From Cladobotryum mycophilum (Eukaryota > Ascomycota > Sordariomycetes > Hypocreales > Hypocreaceae), in NCBI GenBank assembly GCA_036429605.1, contig JAVFKD010000004.1:4464001-4528000 (forward strand): a stretch of DNA of 64,000 nucleotides. Direction: 5' to 3'. The position numbers were made by a program, and so were the translations under genes. Positions 10,703-20,920 of this stretch are shown here, one piece after another; the stretch's first letter is position 1, and each line of letters starts with the position of its first letter. Under the pieces are notes generated by a model. The model saw only the letters and a program-made list of their open reading frames with translations, made no database searches and was not told the origin of the DNA.

Positions 10703-12019
10703 ATGTCGCCTTTTACCAGACTACGGAATATAGGCCGTCGCTTTAAGCAGAGGCATCAGAAGCCCGTATCTTATGCTAGTCAAGAGACCCCTCGAGATGG
10801 AGATGAAGATAAAGATGAAGACAGAGAAGAGTACGAACAAAGAGAAGACCAAGAAGACCAACCCGACCCAGGCCAACATCAACCCAACCAGACAGGTCCA
10901 TTCACAAATGTACCATTCGACATCATATTCTGCATCGCGAGCTATCTTCGCATTGTCGATATATACTCCCTGGCACTATGCTGCCGGCCCTTTTACACCA
11001 TGCTTTCTGAATCAGACAGAGCACCAAGGCTCAATCGAAAGAATCTCGAAACCTTCCCGCAGTTGCTTGAGAAGGACGACAACAGCCTATACTTCTGCCA
11101 CGCATGTCTAAAGCTTCATAAATGGGAGGCAGTTTTTGAATGCAAAGATGACGAATATTTGGGCGAGAGGTCATGGCGAGGGCCACGGTCATCACGCTGT
11201 ATATATACGTACGGATTTCAGCCAAACTACACGCTCCATTACACCCTCACCTATGCTCACGCTCGAATTGTCATGAATCGCCATTTGTATGGGCCAGCAC
11301 ATGGACCACCACCTTCCGCATTGGACTACGAATACGTCGCTAGAAGCCATGGTCTTTCACACGATGATATTCGTATGCATATTACCTACAGTTCGAGGAT
11401 CATCAGCGATGAACTTTTCCGTCTTACAAGATACAACATACGACAAGAACATGGGAATAGCAGCAAACTGAGGGAGTGTATCGACTTTTCATACTTTAAA
11501 ATCTGCGAGCATGTATCCATGTATCCACGAAGATGGGGCCTTCACATACCGCAGTTAGCACGGCCGCAAAATCAGGCCCTCTTCACACCCTGCGAGAGCG
11601 CTGTAGGCTCATGCCCTACATGTTTAACAGACTATGAAATCACCATTTCTGATGGAAGCGAGCTTGGATGGTGCGTCGAGATTCTCGTTTATCAGCAGTT
11701 TGGCAGCTGTCGCTCACCATTTCGTATGAAATGGAGAAGCATCGCAGAGGACAGTATGTTTAATCAACCGCGGTGCAAGAAAGTTGTACCGGGCGAGGCA
11801 AGGCATCTTTGGATCGCAGGAGACGAGGACATGGCCGACTCCAAGTACAGCTTTGTGGGGAGGCCAACTTGTGAGCGAGGGAGAGTCAAAGGCCCCCGGC
11901 GATGTCCATGGGGCCACTCGGAGGAACTGAATAAATCCAAAAGACACGACTGTGCAACATACCATCTGGAGGTTTGGCCAGAGAATGGTAGAATCCAGAA
12001 CATGAGTGGAAGACATTGA
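10703..12019 (+). CDS. F-box protein with Cys-rich C-terminal region
   Basis: Single exon, 438 residues. A basic N-terminus and an acidic Asp/Glu/Gln-rich stretch (about 30-60) lead into an F-box at about 68-105 (VPFDIIFCIASYL followed by CCRPFY). F-box proteins bind Skp1 and supply substrate specificity to SCF ubiquitin ligases. The rest resembles the lineage-specific fungal F-box proteins: a CHACLKLHKW motif, a CPTCLTDYE motif, then WCVEILVYQQFGSCRSPF and further paired Cys. A damaged paralogue lies at 16631-17828 and matches along most of its length, including the spacing of these Cys motifs. The start is the first ATG of the open frame. The substrate is unknown. Confidence 0.85.
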   Translation: MSPFTRLRNIGRRFKQRHQKPVSYASQETPRDGDEDKDEDREEYEQREDQEDQPDPGQHQPNQTGPFTNVPFDIIFCIASYLRIVDIYSLALCCRPFYTMLSESDRAPRLNRKNLETFPQLLEKDDNSLYFCHACLKLHKWEAVFECKDDEYLGERSWRGPRSSRCIYTYGFQPNYTLHYTLTYAHARIVMNRHLYGPAHGPPPSALDYEYVARSHGLSHDDIRMHITYSSRIISDELFRLTRYNIRQEHGNSSKLRECIDFSYFKICEHVSMYPRRWGLHIPQLARPQNQALFTPCESAVGSCPTCLTDYEITISDGSELGWCVEILVYQQFGSCRSPFRMKWRSIAEDSMFNQPRCKKVVPGEARHLWIAGDEDMADSKYSFVGRPTCERGRVKGPRRCPWGHSEELNKSKRHDCATYHLEVWPENGRIQNMSGRH

Positions 12020-12918
12020 GCATCGGCATCAAAGTTCATGTCTAGTTTGTCAACATTGATATGATGAATAAGAATATTGATTCTTTACTAGGGGCATCAT
12101 AAACGAATGCTGTATAGGTAGTATTATATTCAGCTGGCATCGGACTGTATCACGTTACCATCGGCGCCGAAAGTCTGGCACCCGCAATGTACAGGCATTT
12201 GCTCATCCTCCCTGCAAGGCGATGCGTTCGGCAACTTTCAGTGTTCTTAAAACGGGCACAAATGCCACATTTGTCTCAGAGGCGTACACTTCACACCTGG
12301 GGTATGAGGATTCAGGACGTTGCTGCCCTACATGTTTACGACTGGTTTCGACTCTACTGTCCGTCTGCCAGAAGCAATCTGACCACAGATGCATGATCAG
12401 TCTTTGCAGGTCAGGGGCGGATAGCACTTGATTACTCTTTACATCTGCGACTTTACTTGGGAGAGGAAACACCGAATCGGCGAGCATCCCAAGTCTGGGC
12501 TGTTCCTATGAACAACACCCCAGTCCTGCCAATGTTTCTCACACCCAGTCTGGGCCAGTCTGGGCCAGTCTGGTATCCCGAGAGGGGGAAGGGGGAACTG
12601 TTCTACTGCAATGCTGCCCGAGGCTGCCCTGTTTCTATCCAACATCTAGGCATCCACCTCCAGTCTCGAACGGGGTTCGTACCAATGAAACTGCGAGTTT
12701 GATGATGTATTGGAGAATGGTGGGGGGTGTTTCCAAGCTCAGGTAACTCAATCATACCCAATGTCTCTGTTCTCATGACCAAAGAAAATCTGGTAGAGAG
12801 CTGTCTGCCATTGAGACCCCCGAGGCCTAGGCAAAAGGCTCCTCCTATAAATGGCAGACCCACGACAGTCAGTCGCAGCATCATTTTGTATCTTTCATAT
12901 CCTTTTTCAAGATTCAAC
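12020..12918. other. Intergenic with possible F-box gene fragment
   Basis: No intact gene is present. Around 12286-12345 a short stretch resembles the CPTC-encoding part of the F-box gene: the same 14-base GCCCTACATGTTTA core, with CTTCACACC at similar upstream spacing. A 10-bp unit is repeated nearly three times at 12545-12573. The end of the stretch is the promoter of the FAD oxidase. Confidence 0.4.
12846..12852 (+). promoter_or_regulatory. TATA box of the FAD oxidase gene
   Basis: TATAAAT lies 67 bp before the chosen ATG at 12919. It argues against the upstream extension of the open frame to 12727, because that extension would run through the core promoter. Confidence 0.5.
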
Positions 12919-14604
12919 ATGGATCAAATCATTCGGAACCTCGAAGGTAGGGGAATCCCAGTGCACAGGATCGGCTCAGAAGCATACGAGCGGTCTGTCG
13001 CAACCACCAACCTCCTTTACCGCTTCTCCAGACCCGGGTGTGTGGTGAAACCTAAGGAGGCTTCCCACGTTAAAGCGGTCATCGAAGAAGCCAGATCCCA
13101 TTCCATCACTATCAAAAATGGAGGTCATTCATATGCCGGATTCTCCACAGCCGATGAAGGACTTTTACTGGACTTGTCTTCTATGAATGGAGTTGAGCTC
13201 GACATGAGCGACAACGCTGTCACCATAGAGGGCGGCGCGCTCTGGGGACATGTATACAAAGCTCTTGTGAACCTTCGAAGTAACGCAGAAGGGTACATGA
13301 TCAACGGAGGAAGATGCCCCACAGTCGGCGTCAGCGGGTTCATTCTTGGAGGCGGCCTTGGCCCCTTTACACGAAGCTTGGGCATGGGGTGCGACGCTCT
13401 CACGGCAGCCACTCTTGTCACCGCGGGAGGAGATTTAGTGACGGTCAGTCGTGATGACCCCCGCGACTCCCCCAAAGGCAAGCTCTTCTGGGCGCTCCGT
13501 GGTGCCGGAGGGGCAAACTTTGGCGTCCTCGTCAAGATGAAGCTCGGTATCAAGAAGCTCTCGAGCCCCAACGGCACCGTGGTCGCTGGCCAATTCGTCT
13601 GGTACCCAGAGCCAGATGCGAGAGCGATGAACGAGTTCATGGGCACCATGAATAAATTTTACGCCGCGAATTGGTCCAAACAGATGACCATTGACAGTTC
13701 CTGGATATGCGAGCTCTCGGAGACCAGAAGCGAGCTCGGCGTCCGGTTCACGGTGTACTATGACGGACTCAAGGAAGCATTTAACAGGGAAATCACCCAG
13801 AATATAGGAGAGGATGATGCCTCTCGCAAGCACCTCGCCAAGCAGCTGAAGCGCCGCTCCATGCCTGAAAAATCGACCCGTTTCTTACACGAGACTCTTG
13901 TTCAGCAGTGGTCAGATGAGACGATCAAGGCGTTTCCGCGGAATCGATCTTATTCCATTTATAGCTCCTTTGTTTTCAGGAACGACCCAGAGTTAATTGC
14001 GGACATCACCGCCACCATCCGCAGGGAAATGAAAGCCTTTAGAAAGCTCTTCGGCGGCGAACAGGCCCGGCTCCAAGTCACCTGGATACACTCGGGGGGT
14101 GTCGTCGCGGATATCGACAGCTCCGCCACTGCGTTCAGGTGGCGCCAAGGCGTTTACCAAGCTTACATCACGGTTGAATGGAGCTCCAAGTGGTTGGAGC
14201 GCGACATGCGCGGGTTCTTGGGGGAGCTGCGCAGTAAGCTCCAGTCTTTCTCCATGAGGGACGAGGGAGCTCCAGCCGCCTTCATCAACTTCCCCGACCG
14301 AAGCCTGGCCAGGGATGTTTACGAGCGAGCTTACTACGGCCATAACCACCAAGAACTCCAACAGGTGAAGAAGATATGGGACGAGGGAAACTTCTTCAAG
14401 TGGGTTCAGGGCGTGCAGCTCCCTCGGGACGAGCGGCCGCATCAGGCCAGCGACGTTTACAACAGCCAATCCCGGGGTGGATCAGATGGGCAGGAAGGCC
14501 TTATAAGCCTGGCCCCGAGAGTGGATTTACGTTCGAGTAATGCTGCGATGTTGTTATCCTCCGATATGGAGAGCGCGGGTGCACGGGGGAAGGTACCTAT
14601 GTAG
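12919..14604 (+). CDS. Berberine-bridge-enzyme-like FAD-linked oxidase
   Basis: One exon, 561 residues. It has an N-terminal FAD-binding (PCMH/VAO-type) domain with GGHSYAG (His70) and GRCPTVGVSG (Cys133). These are the two residues that anchor FAD bicovalently in berberine-bridge enzymes, so both links appear intact. The C-terminal BBE element is recognisable at YERAYYGHN and the following KKIWDEGNFFKW. Such enzymes oxidise alkaloids, sugars or polyketide-derived alcohols using O2. No signal peptide is evident, unlike many fungal members. Beyond the BBE motif some 50 residues of unusual composition precede the stop, and a second open frame follows to 14738, so the true C-terminus may differ. 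The start follows a TATA box. The substrate cannot be inferred. Confidence 0.85.
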   Translation: MDQIIRNLEGRGIPVHRIGSEAYERSVATTNLLYRFSRPGCVVKPKEASHVKAVIEEARSHSITIKNGGHSYAGFSTADEGLLLDLSSMNGVELDMSDNAVTIEGGALWGHVYKALVNLRSNAEGYMINGGRCPTVGVSGFILGGGLGPFTRSLGMGCDALTAATLVTAGGDLVTVSRDDPRDSPKGKLFWALRGAGGANFGVLVKMKLGIKKLSSPNGTVVAGQFVWYPEPDARAMNEFMGTMNKFYAANWSKQMTIDSSWICELSETRSELGVRFTVYYDGLKEAFNREITQNIGEDDASRKHLAKQLKRRSMPEKSTRFLHETLVQQWSDETIKAFPRNRSYSIYSSFVFRNDPELIADITATIRREMKAFRKLFGGEQARLQVTWIHSGGVVADIDSSATAFRWRQGVYQAYITVEWSSKWLERDMRGFLGELRSKLQSFSMRDEGAPAAFINFPDRSLARDVYERAYYGHNHQELQQVKKIWDEGNFFKWVQGVQLPRDERPHQASDVYNSQSRGGSDGQEGLISLAPRVDLRSSNAAMLLSSDMESAGARGKVPM

Positions 14605-14738
14605 ACGACGAGTCGTTGACGGATGAGGTCGCTGGACAGCAGTGGGACAGGTTCCAACTTTACCCCGCGCAGGAAAGCCTCAACTTTGAGATTGAAGAGG
14701 GGAGGACGCTCAGAGGACTGGCGGATTTGGGGTTCTAA

Positions 14739-16630
14739 CCGAGCCTAGGGTTGGGCCGGGTATCAGGGAGAAAAAGGGGTACCGACTATTACATAATACC
14801 TTTAGTTCTACAGATTTACATTGTCAGTTCTTTAGTATTCCACTATCATAGGGTAAAGATTATCATTCGCTGCCTTGCTTGTTTACCCATTCTCCGTCCA
14901 ATTAGGCTTGCCAAAGTGAAAGCTCGCTCCTCTGCGGAGATACATTATGCGCTCAGTTATGGGCGTTTGCTCCGCCACTGAGCTGCTCAGCTATTAATGT
15001 CAAATGACTTCTTAGATGGTTCGACCAAGGTTTACCGGGTTATTGGCATATCATACTATGCCGCCGCTTGCCACCAGGGGCATTCGCTTTTGCCAAGTAT
15101 GCATTGCATGAGACGTGGCCTCCAACCAACCAAGTCTAGGGAGTAGCCTACACGATATAGCAATTACGGAGATGCCCCAAGTCGCATGGCGAGTCTCTTC
15201 ATAAGAGATATCCACACTCCACAGTTCTACCTAAATGCATGCAAATGCTCTCCACTGGCCCCAGACAAATGCAACGCTGCAGCACTTTTGGGGTACGAAA
15301 GCCGGGGCGAGCAGTAAACGGGGGGCAATGACAAGGGCAATGTCTGACAGGTCGTTTGGGAAAGTTTGGAGAAATTGTATGCGGGATAGGGCACGCCTGG
15401 GCATCATTTTGTTCCCACCACTTGATGCCTTATGAACTCTAAGATGACTCGCACAAATGCGGGCACCAATAGTCTGAACCATACAGCTCAACATTCCCAC
15501 CCACCCTAGCTCACCCACTTACGTATCCTAAGGGCTCCTCTCGTGTATTGCAGCGCGGCCAATCTGCACGCGCACCACAACGAGTCTCCTTACGAAGCGA
15601 GATGAGACACCATGAGTTGGACGTACAGACTTCCAGTGTAACCATGAAAACCATATCAATGTCGTGATATTGATATCTTGCATACCGAAATCACTTTCAC
15701 ATTCGTCCACGACGATCCACTTACATACATCACGCATCACCCCCTCGGGGTGGATTCATGTCTTCCCAACGTAACCGTGGGGCATCTTTGCATCAGCACC
15801 TCAGGCCATTTCATACCAAAGACAGAAATTTATTCGTCCACGACGAGAATATTCATGAAGAAACACAAAATCCGAAGATGGGTTATACGAGGCGAAGCGT
15901 AGGAGCCGACATATCAACCGAATAGCTGTGGACATTCGTCGCGTCTCGTTCATTCACGTTGTGTAAGCGATTCTTGGGCGACCATGAGAAGACTTGCGCT
16001 GGCCTCTTTGACCTGTAGCTTGTCGAGGCTTCGAGGCGCCTCAAATTCGGTGACGAGGAACTTTCGGAGGACAAGACTATCACCATTCCTCTCAAGGGCG
16101 CGTTTAGATCATCCTCCCCACTCTAGAACTAGACAGACAGCTTCACTCGAGGTTCGGACCGTAGTGGTTATATAAAGAAAAAGGTTCGGAGTGTCGAAAC
16201 GTCAGGTCTGTCTAACGACGGCTCGCAGGAAGATGCCGCAGAGAAATTAATGATGAAAGTGATATACGCACGGTGGCATCTAATCTGTATGTATGAATGG
16301 GTCGTAGATTCTACGGTGCTCATGATCCGATAATGCGCCTCCATCGCTTTCTGTATTGATGCTAGTTTGGCGGTTGTCAATCATGCGCTGTACCTTACCC
16401 CATCACTAATGCCATTTACTTTACTGACGGAACTCTAACAACACGTGAGTAACCCGACATTATTACACGGATAACTTCGGACGGCCAGTTTAACCTTTGC
16501 CCCAGCTTCAACTTGACATCAACAATGACGCAGTCGAGTACAAACATCATGGCATAGCCAACATGCTAGCCAACCTTCGTAACTTTGAGAAGCATTTGAG
16601 AAGCAAGAACACGCGATTTTCATCCATTGA
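14739..16630. other. Intergenic, no gene recognised
   Basis: Only short random open frames on both strands are seen. There are no family motifs, repeats or RNA genes I can support. Confidence 0.45.
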
Positions 16631-17828
16631 AGAGGTACGAATCACATACATCAGTACTCTCGAGGGGAAACAGGTTCTAAGCAGTGTCGACAGCCCGATG
16701 TAAGAGGAACGTTCAAACAGATACCCTTCGAAACCATCCTCTGCATCGCAGGCTATCTCCCAGAAGAGGCTATATTTTCATGTGCCCTTACTTGCCGGGC
16801 TTACTTGCCGGGCTTACTACGACGGACTTTTGCAATCTGGCAGCCTGCCCAAGCTCAATCGAAGGAAACTGGAAAGACTGTTGCAGTGGTTGGAGAAGGA
16901 CGATGGCCGCGTTTACCTCTGCCATGATTGCTTGAAGCTACACAAATGGAAATCTGCCTTGAAGCGCAAGGTTGGCGACAACAAGGAGCATGGACTGAGG
17001 GCATACTTCCCACTACGACCGTGCATATCCCATTATGCATTTCGACCTAACCACTGGCCATACCATAGGCTCAACTATTATCACGCTCAAATCATCATGA
17101 ATTGTCATTACTACGGCCCCGCGCATGGCCCGCCACTGTCTGTGTTAGACCTCAAGTAGCAACTTCACATCTCCAGCATCTGCCATTACTATCATCCTAG
17201 CATAAGAGTCAACTGCGAACCCCGGGTTATAGATGACGAACTGTTTTGCCTTGCAACGTATAGGGTACGACACGGACTAGGTAAGAGTAAAGTGTTGCGA
17301 GACATCATCGATACGGAGTATCTTAGATTCTGTAAATACTTGGGCGCCATCTGGTTTGCCTTGGGCTATATTCCCGAACTGGCACCTGCACCCACTGTTT
17401 CTACTTTTTTACCGACCAACAGCTCTTTGGGCTCCTGTCCCTCGTGTTTCACTGACTATGAGGCAACGGTCACTTATGAGGGAGAGTCCAGAGGATGGTG
17501 CGTTACAATTCGCGTGTACCAGCAGTTTGGGACCTGTCGTTCACCATTCGATGCCAAATGGAGAGGTATAGCAGATCTCAATTGTCGCAATCCACCGCGA
17601 TGCGAAACAGAGGGGCCCGGAACGGTTAGGCATCGCTGGAGCAAAAAGGATGATATAATACTCGAGCCTGCGGGTCGTTTCGTGGGGACTCCGTCCTTTC
17701 AAAGTGGGCATGTCAGAGGCCCTCAACGTTGTCCGTGGACAGTGACTGGTCACGGAAATCACGATTGTGCGGCGTACGGTTTGGATGAAATGCCAGAGAA
17801 TGGCAACAATTATTTGCGCAATGGATGA
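16631..17828 (+). pseudogene. Decayed F-box gene, paralogue of 10703-12019
   Basis: The translated remains align with the intact F-box protein: IPFETILCIAGYLPEE and ALTCRAY in the F-box, then YLCHDCLKLHKW, CPSCFTDYEATV, VYQQFGTCRSPF and CPWTVTG with the same order and spacing. Three lesions are visible. No ATG precedes the F-box in its frame, which opens after a TGA at 16628. A 13-bp direct duplication (16790-16802 and 16803-16815) shifts the frame in the middle of the F-box. A TAG at 17157-17159 interrupts the downstream frame, which then stays open to 17828. The 13-bp duplication cannot be a homopolymer miscall, so this looks like a genuine pseudogene. Confidence 0.85.
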
Positions 17829-18690
17829 GCGGGAGATGTTAAGCGAGACGTTATTGCACGAAGAAATGGACAAATAAATCTGGTTCTGTGATCTAAAGAC
17901 ATGGTATGGTGTGAGTATGGTGGGACATGAGTGGTTTAATCGGATTGTTCGACTACCATGCAGAACTGAGAGTCCAGATATTTACAGAATGAAGCATGAC
18001 TAGGCTTTAAATAAAGAGTATTGCACAAATACCAGAACTCTTTTCGTCTTTCATTCGCTTAAAGAACAATACTACCTTCGACTTTCACAATCCTGGCTAG
18101 TTCCCTACAAATCAATAAATCTAGATTGCTGAAAACAAAAGACCCTTCATGCATCAATCATTCCCCGTAATGCGGGACAACGTTTGCCAGACCGACATCC
18201 GCATCTGGGAATAAGAGCGCGCCGCCATCCGTCCTATCAGGTCGACAAGATACGACATGCGCCCTCCAAACAGAGGAAGATCAGTGCCGAGTGGCCGGGA
18301 GGCTGCATTGCCGCCCTTGCCGACCTTCTGAAACGGGTAGGTCAAGCCGCGGCGTCGCCGATCGTGGAGACCGCTTAGAGCCTAGACGCAAGGGGAAGAT
18401 GACCCGCGGGGGGTTAGATAGTGGTTTATGAGGATGATGATGGAGGGGGAGGAGCTTTTGCAGATGCTAGTTTAAGAAAATTAGTCTGGAGAGGAAAGTG
18501 AACGCGCACGGTTAGAGATTAGAGAAAGGCTGGGGAGGAGAGAGAAATAGAGAGGGAGAGAGGAGTATAAGATGAAGATGCACCCTTAGTATGGAAATGT
18601 TCTCTTGACCTTCTTTAACATGCCAAGGTGCCACTAAGATCTGCCGAGCCGTTATCAAGATCTCAATTGCCGAGAGCCTTCTTTTCCACA
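17829..18690. other. Intergenic and promoter of the S1/P1 nuclease
   Basis: No gene is seen. A purine-rich run (about 18420-18580) with a TATAAG-like site near 18567 lies about 125 bp before the nuclease start. Confidence 0.4.
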
Positions 18691-19785
18691 ATGCATTCTG
18701 CGTCAAAGATTGCCCTTGTCACCCTCGGGGCCCTGCAGGGTGTTCACGCCTGGGGTGCCCTTGGCCACGCAACGGTTGCTTACATCGCCCAGCACTACCT
18801 CACTGCCGACACAGCATCATGGTAAATACTATGGGAAAACACTCAAACGAAGTCATCCTCAGTTACTAACGAGAGATAATAAAAAAGGGCTCAAGGTCTC
18901 CTTGCCGATACCTCTGACTCGTATCTGGCCAACATTGCTTCGTGGGCTGATTCATACCGTGCTACTGCTGCGGGCAAGTGGTCTGCGCCTCTGCACTTCA
19001 TTGATGCAGAGGATAGCCCTCCCACGACATGCAACGTCGACTATGATCGTGACTGCGGCAGTGCGGGATGCTCCATCTCTGCCCTAGCCAACTACACGCA
19101 GCGTGTATCAGACACCCGACTGGACTCCAAGAACACCGCCGAGGCGCTCAAGTTCCTCGTTCACTTTATCGGCGACGTGACCCAGCCGCTGCACGATGAG
19201 GCGTACGAGCTAGGCGGCAACAACGTCAAGGTCACGTTCAACGGCTTCAAGGACAACCTCCACTCCGATTGGGACACGTATATCCCCGAGAAGCTGGTCG
19301 GCGGCGGCAACCTCACCAATGCGCAGACCTGGGCCAACACCTTGGTCAAGGAGATCACCTCCGGCACCTACAAGTCCAAGGCTGCGAGCTGGATCAAGGG
19401 CGACAACATTGGCGATGTCATCACCACGGCTACTCGCTGGGCATCCGACGCAAACGCCCTCGTCTGCTCCGTCGTCATTCCCAACGGCGCTGCGGCGCTG
19501 CAAAAGGGTGACCTGTACCCTACCTACTACAACTCCGTCATTGACACCGTCGAGCTGCAGATCGCCAAGGGCGGATACCGTCTCGGCCATTGGCTCAACA
19601 CCATCCACGCAACCAAGATTGCCAAGCGCTCCGAGGGCCCCGAGCAGGTCAAGAACGTTGCTCCTCTGCCGGACCTGCAGGGTCGCGACTTACTGCCCGC
19701 ACCCCGTCCTGCTACGCGTGCCAAGTTGGCTAGAATGGCGATGGAGGGATCGTGCTGTGGAAAGAGGGGGGAGCACAGCCACTAA
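18691..19785 (+). CDS. Secreted S1/P1-type zinc nuclease
   Basis: Exons 18691-18821 and 18888-19785 give 342 residues. The 66-bp intron (GTAAAT donor, CTAAC branch site, AG acceptor) splits a Trp codon. A signal peptide (about 1-20) ends just before Trp21, and the mature chain begins WGALGH. In this family the N-terminal Trp itself ligates zinc. The trinuclear-zinc motif HFIGDVTQPLHDE is at about 136-148, followed by a later SDWD. Members degrade single-stranded DNA and RNA and remove 3' phosphates outside the cell, often for phosphate or nucleotide scavenging. The last 60 residues are an Arg/Pro-containing extension beyond the catalytic fold. Family assignment is firm. Confidence 0.92.
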
Positions 19786-20920
19786 AGTAGCATATCATAC
19801 GGCGTTTTTTTTTGGCTTGGGTAAAGAATTAGGAAGAAGTCTTATATGATGGAGGGCTTGTTTCCCTTTGGGTTTTATTGGAATTAGCGTATCGGTCGGT
19901 TGCATTGTAAGGAAATGATGAAGAAATGGCATTTACATGATTTAAACTCTTTCGTGATACTCAGGCCCATATTGTGAATAACTTCACATCTACCCCCTTT
20001 TCCTTCTTCTGACAAAACGCTGGGAACGGGATTAGCCAGACTGCAATAAACCAAACAGTCAATCAGTCGGAAGTAGTCTATGAGTAGAAATCAATCAATT
20101 AACCAATTATTGGCAATGTTAGCTATCGCAGCTTGGAACTATGCGGACAAACTAGATTATGTGCATATAACCCTTTCTAATTCTATTGGCTACGCCAACA
20201 CTACGCGCAAGCGCTCCGTTGTCCTCACTACGTTCGTCTAAAGCTTGGGTGACGTTTAGTTGAGAGATTGTGACTCGGAGGAATCGTAGATATGTATTCG
20301 GTATCGGGGGATGCTATGGCATGACGGGGGTTTAGCTGCAATGAACGCCGGTTAGTGTGAGAATTCGTATTTCGTCATAGATATAGATGTATCATTATGT
20401 TCACAGTAGGAGACAAGTAGTAAGGATGGAGCTTTGCTCTGGTCCGTCATATCATTATTGAACTTACCACTGTCTAGAGTAGACTCTCTGGTCGATGGCA
20501 TTGGGTTGCTTCTGCTGTCTGATAGCTATTATTATGGATATCATGAGGATTAACATTGTTCTGGTTGAGGATGGAACTGAGAGACTTCATTCTTGACCTG
20601 TTATTCTTGTTGGCTGTGGCAAGCCTTATTCATTAGATAATAAGTACGTGACACTATCACGATATAAATTCTACAAGGTCACTCCGTTTCTATTACAGTT
20701 CAAACAATCTTCTATTGGAGATTCAAACTGCTTCTCTTCGTCTCTTTCAATATTTACATAAATAGTAGGGGTAGGCCAAGGATTCCAGGGATCAGTTGCT
20801 GAACCCAGTCATCTATGCATGATTGCTCACAAACATAAATTTGCAGTTGATAATTTTCACTATTTATTTAATTATTTAATCGTCTGTCTTCTAGCGTAAA
20901 AGACACAACAGGGGCTGTGC
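19786..20920. other. Intergenic between nuclease and MetE-like gene
   Basis: AT-rich 3' flanks of two convergent genes. No open frame with recognisable content is seen. Confidence 0.45.

Noticed and set aside
12727..12918. Upstream 64-codon extension of the FAD oxidase
   Set aside because: It runs through the TATA box at 12846 and lacks similarity to the family N-terminus. The ATG at 12919 fits better.
18710..19087. 125-codon frame overlapping the nuclease start
   Set aside because: It ignores the intron at 18822-18887; the spliced frame yields the complete S1/P1 nuclease.
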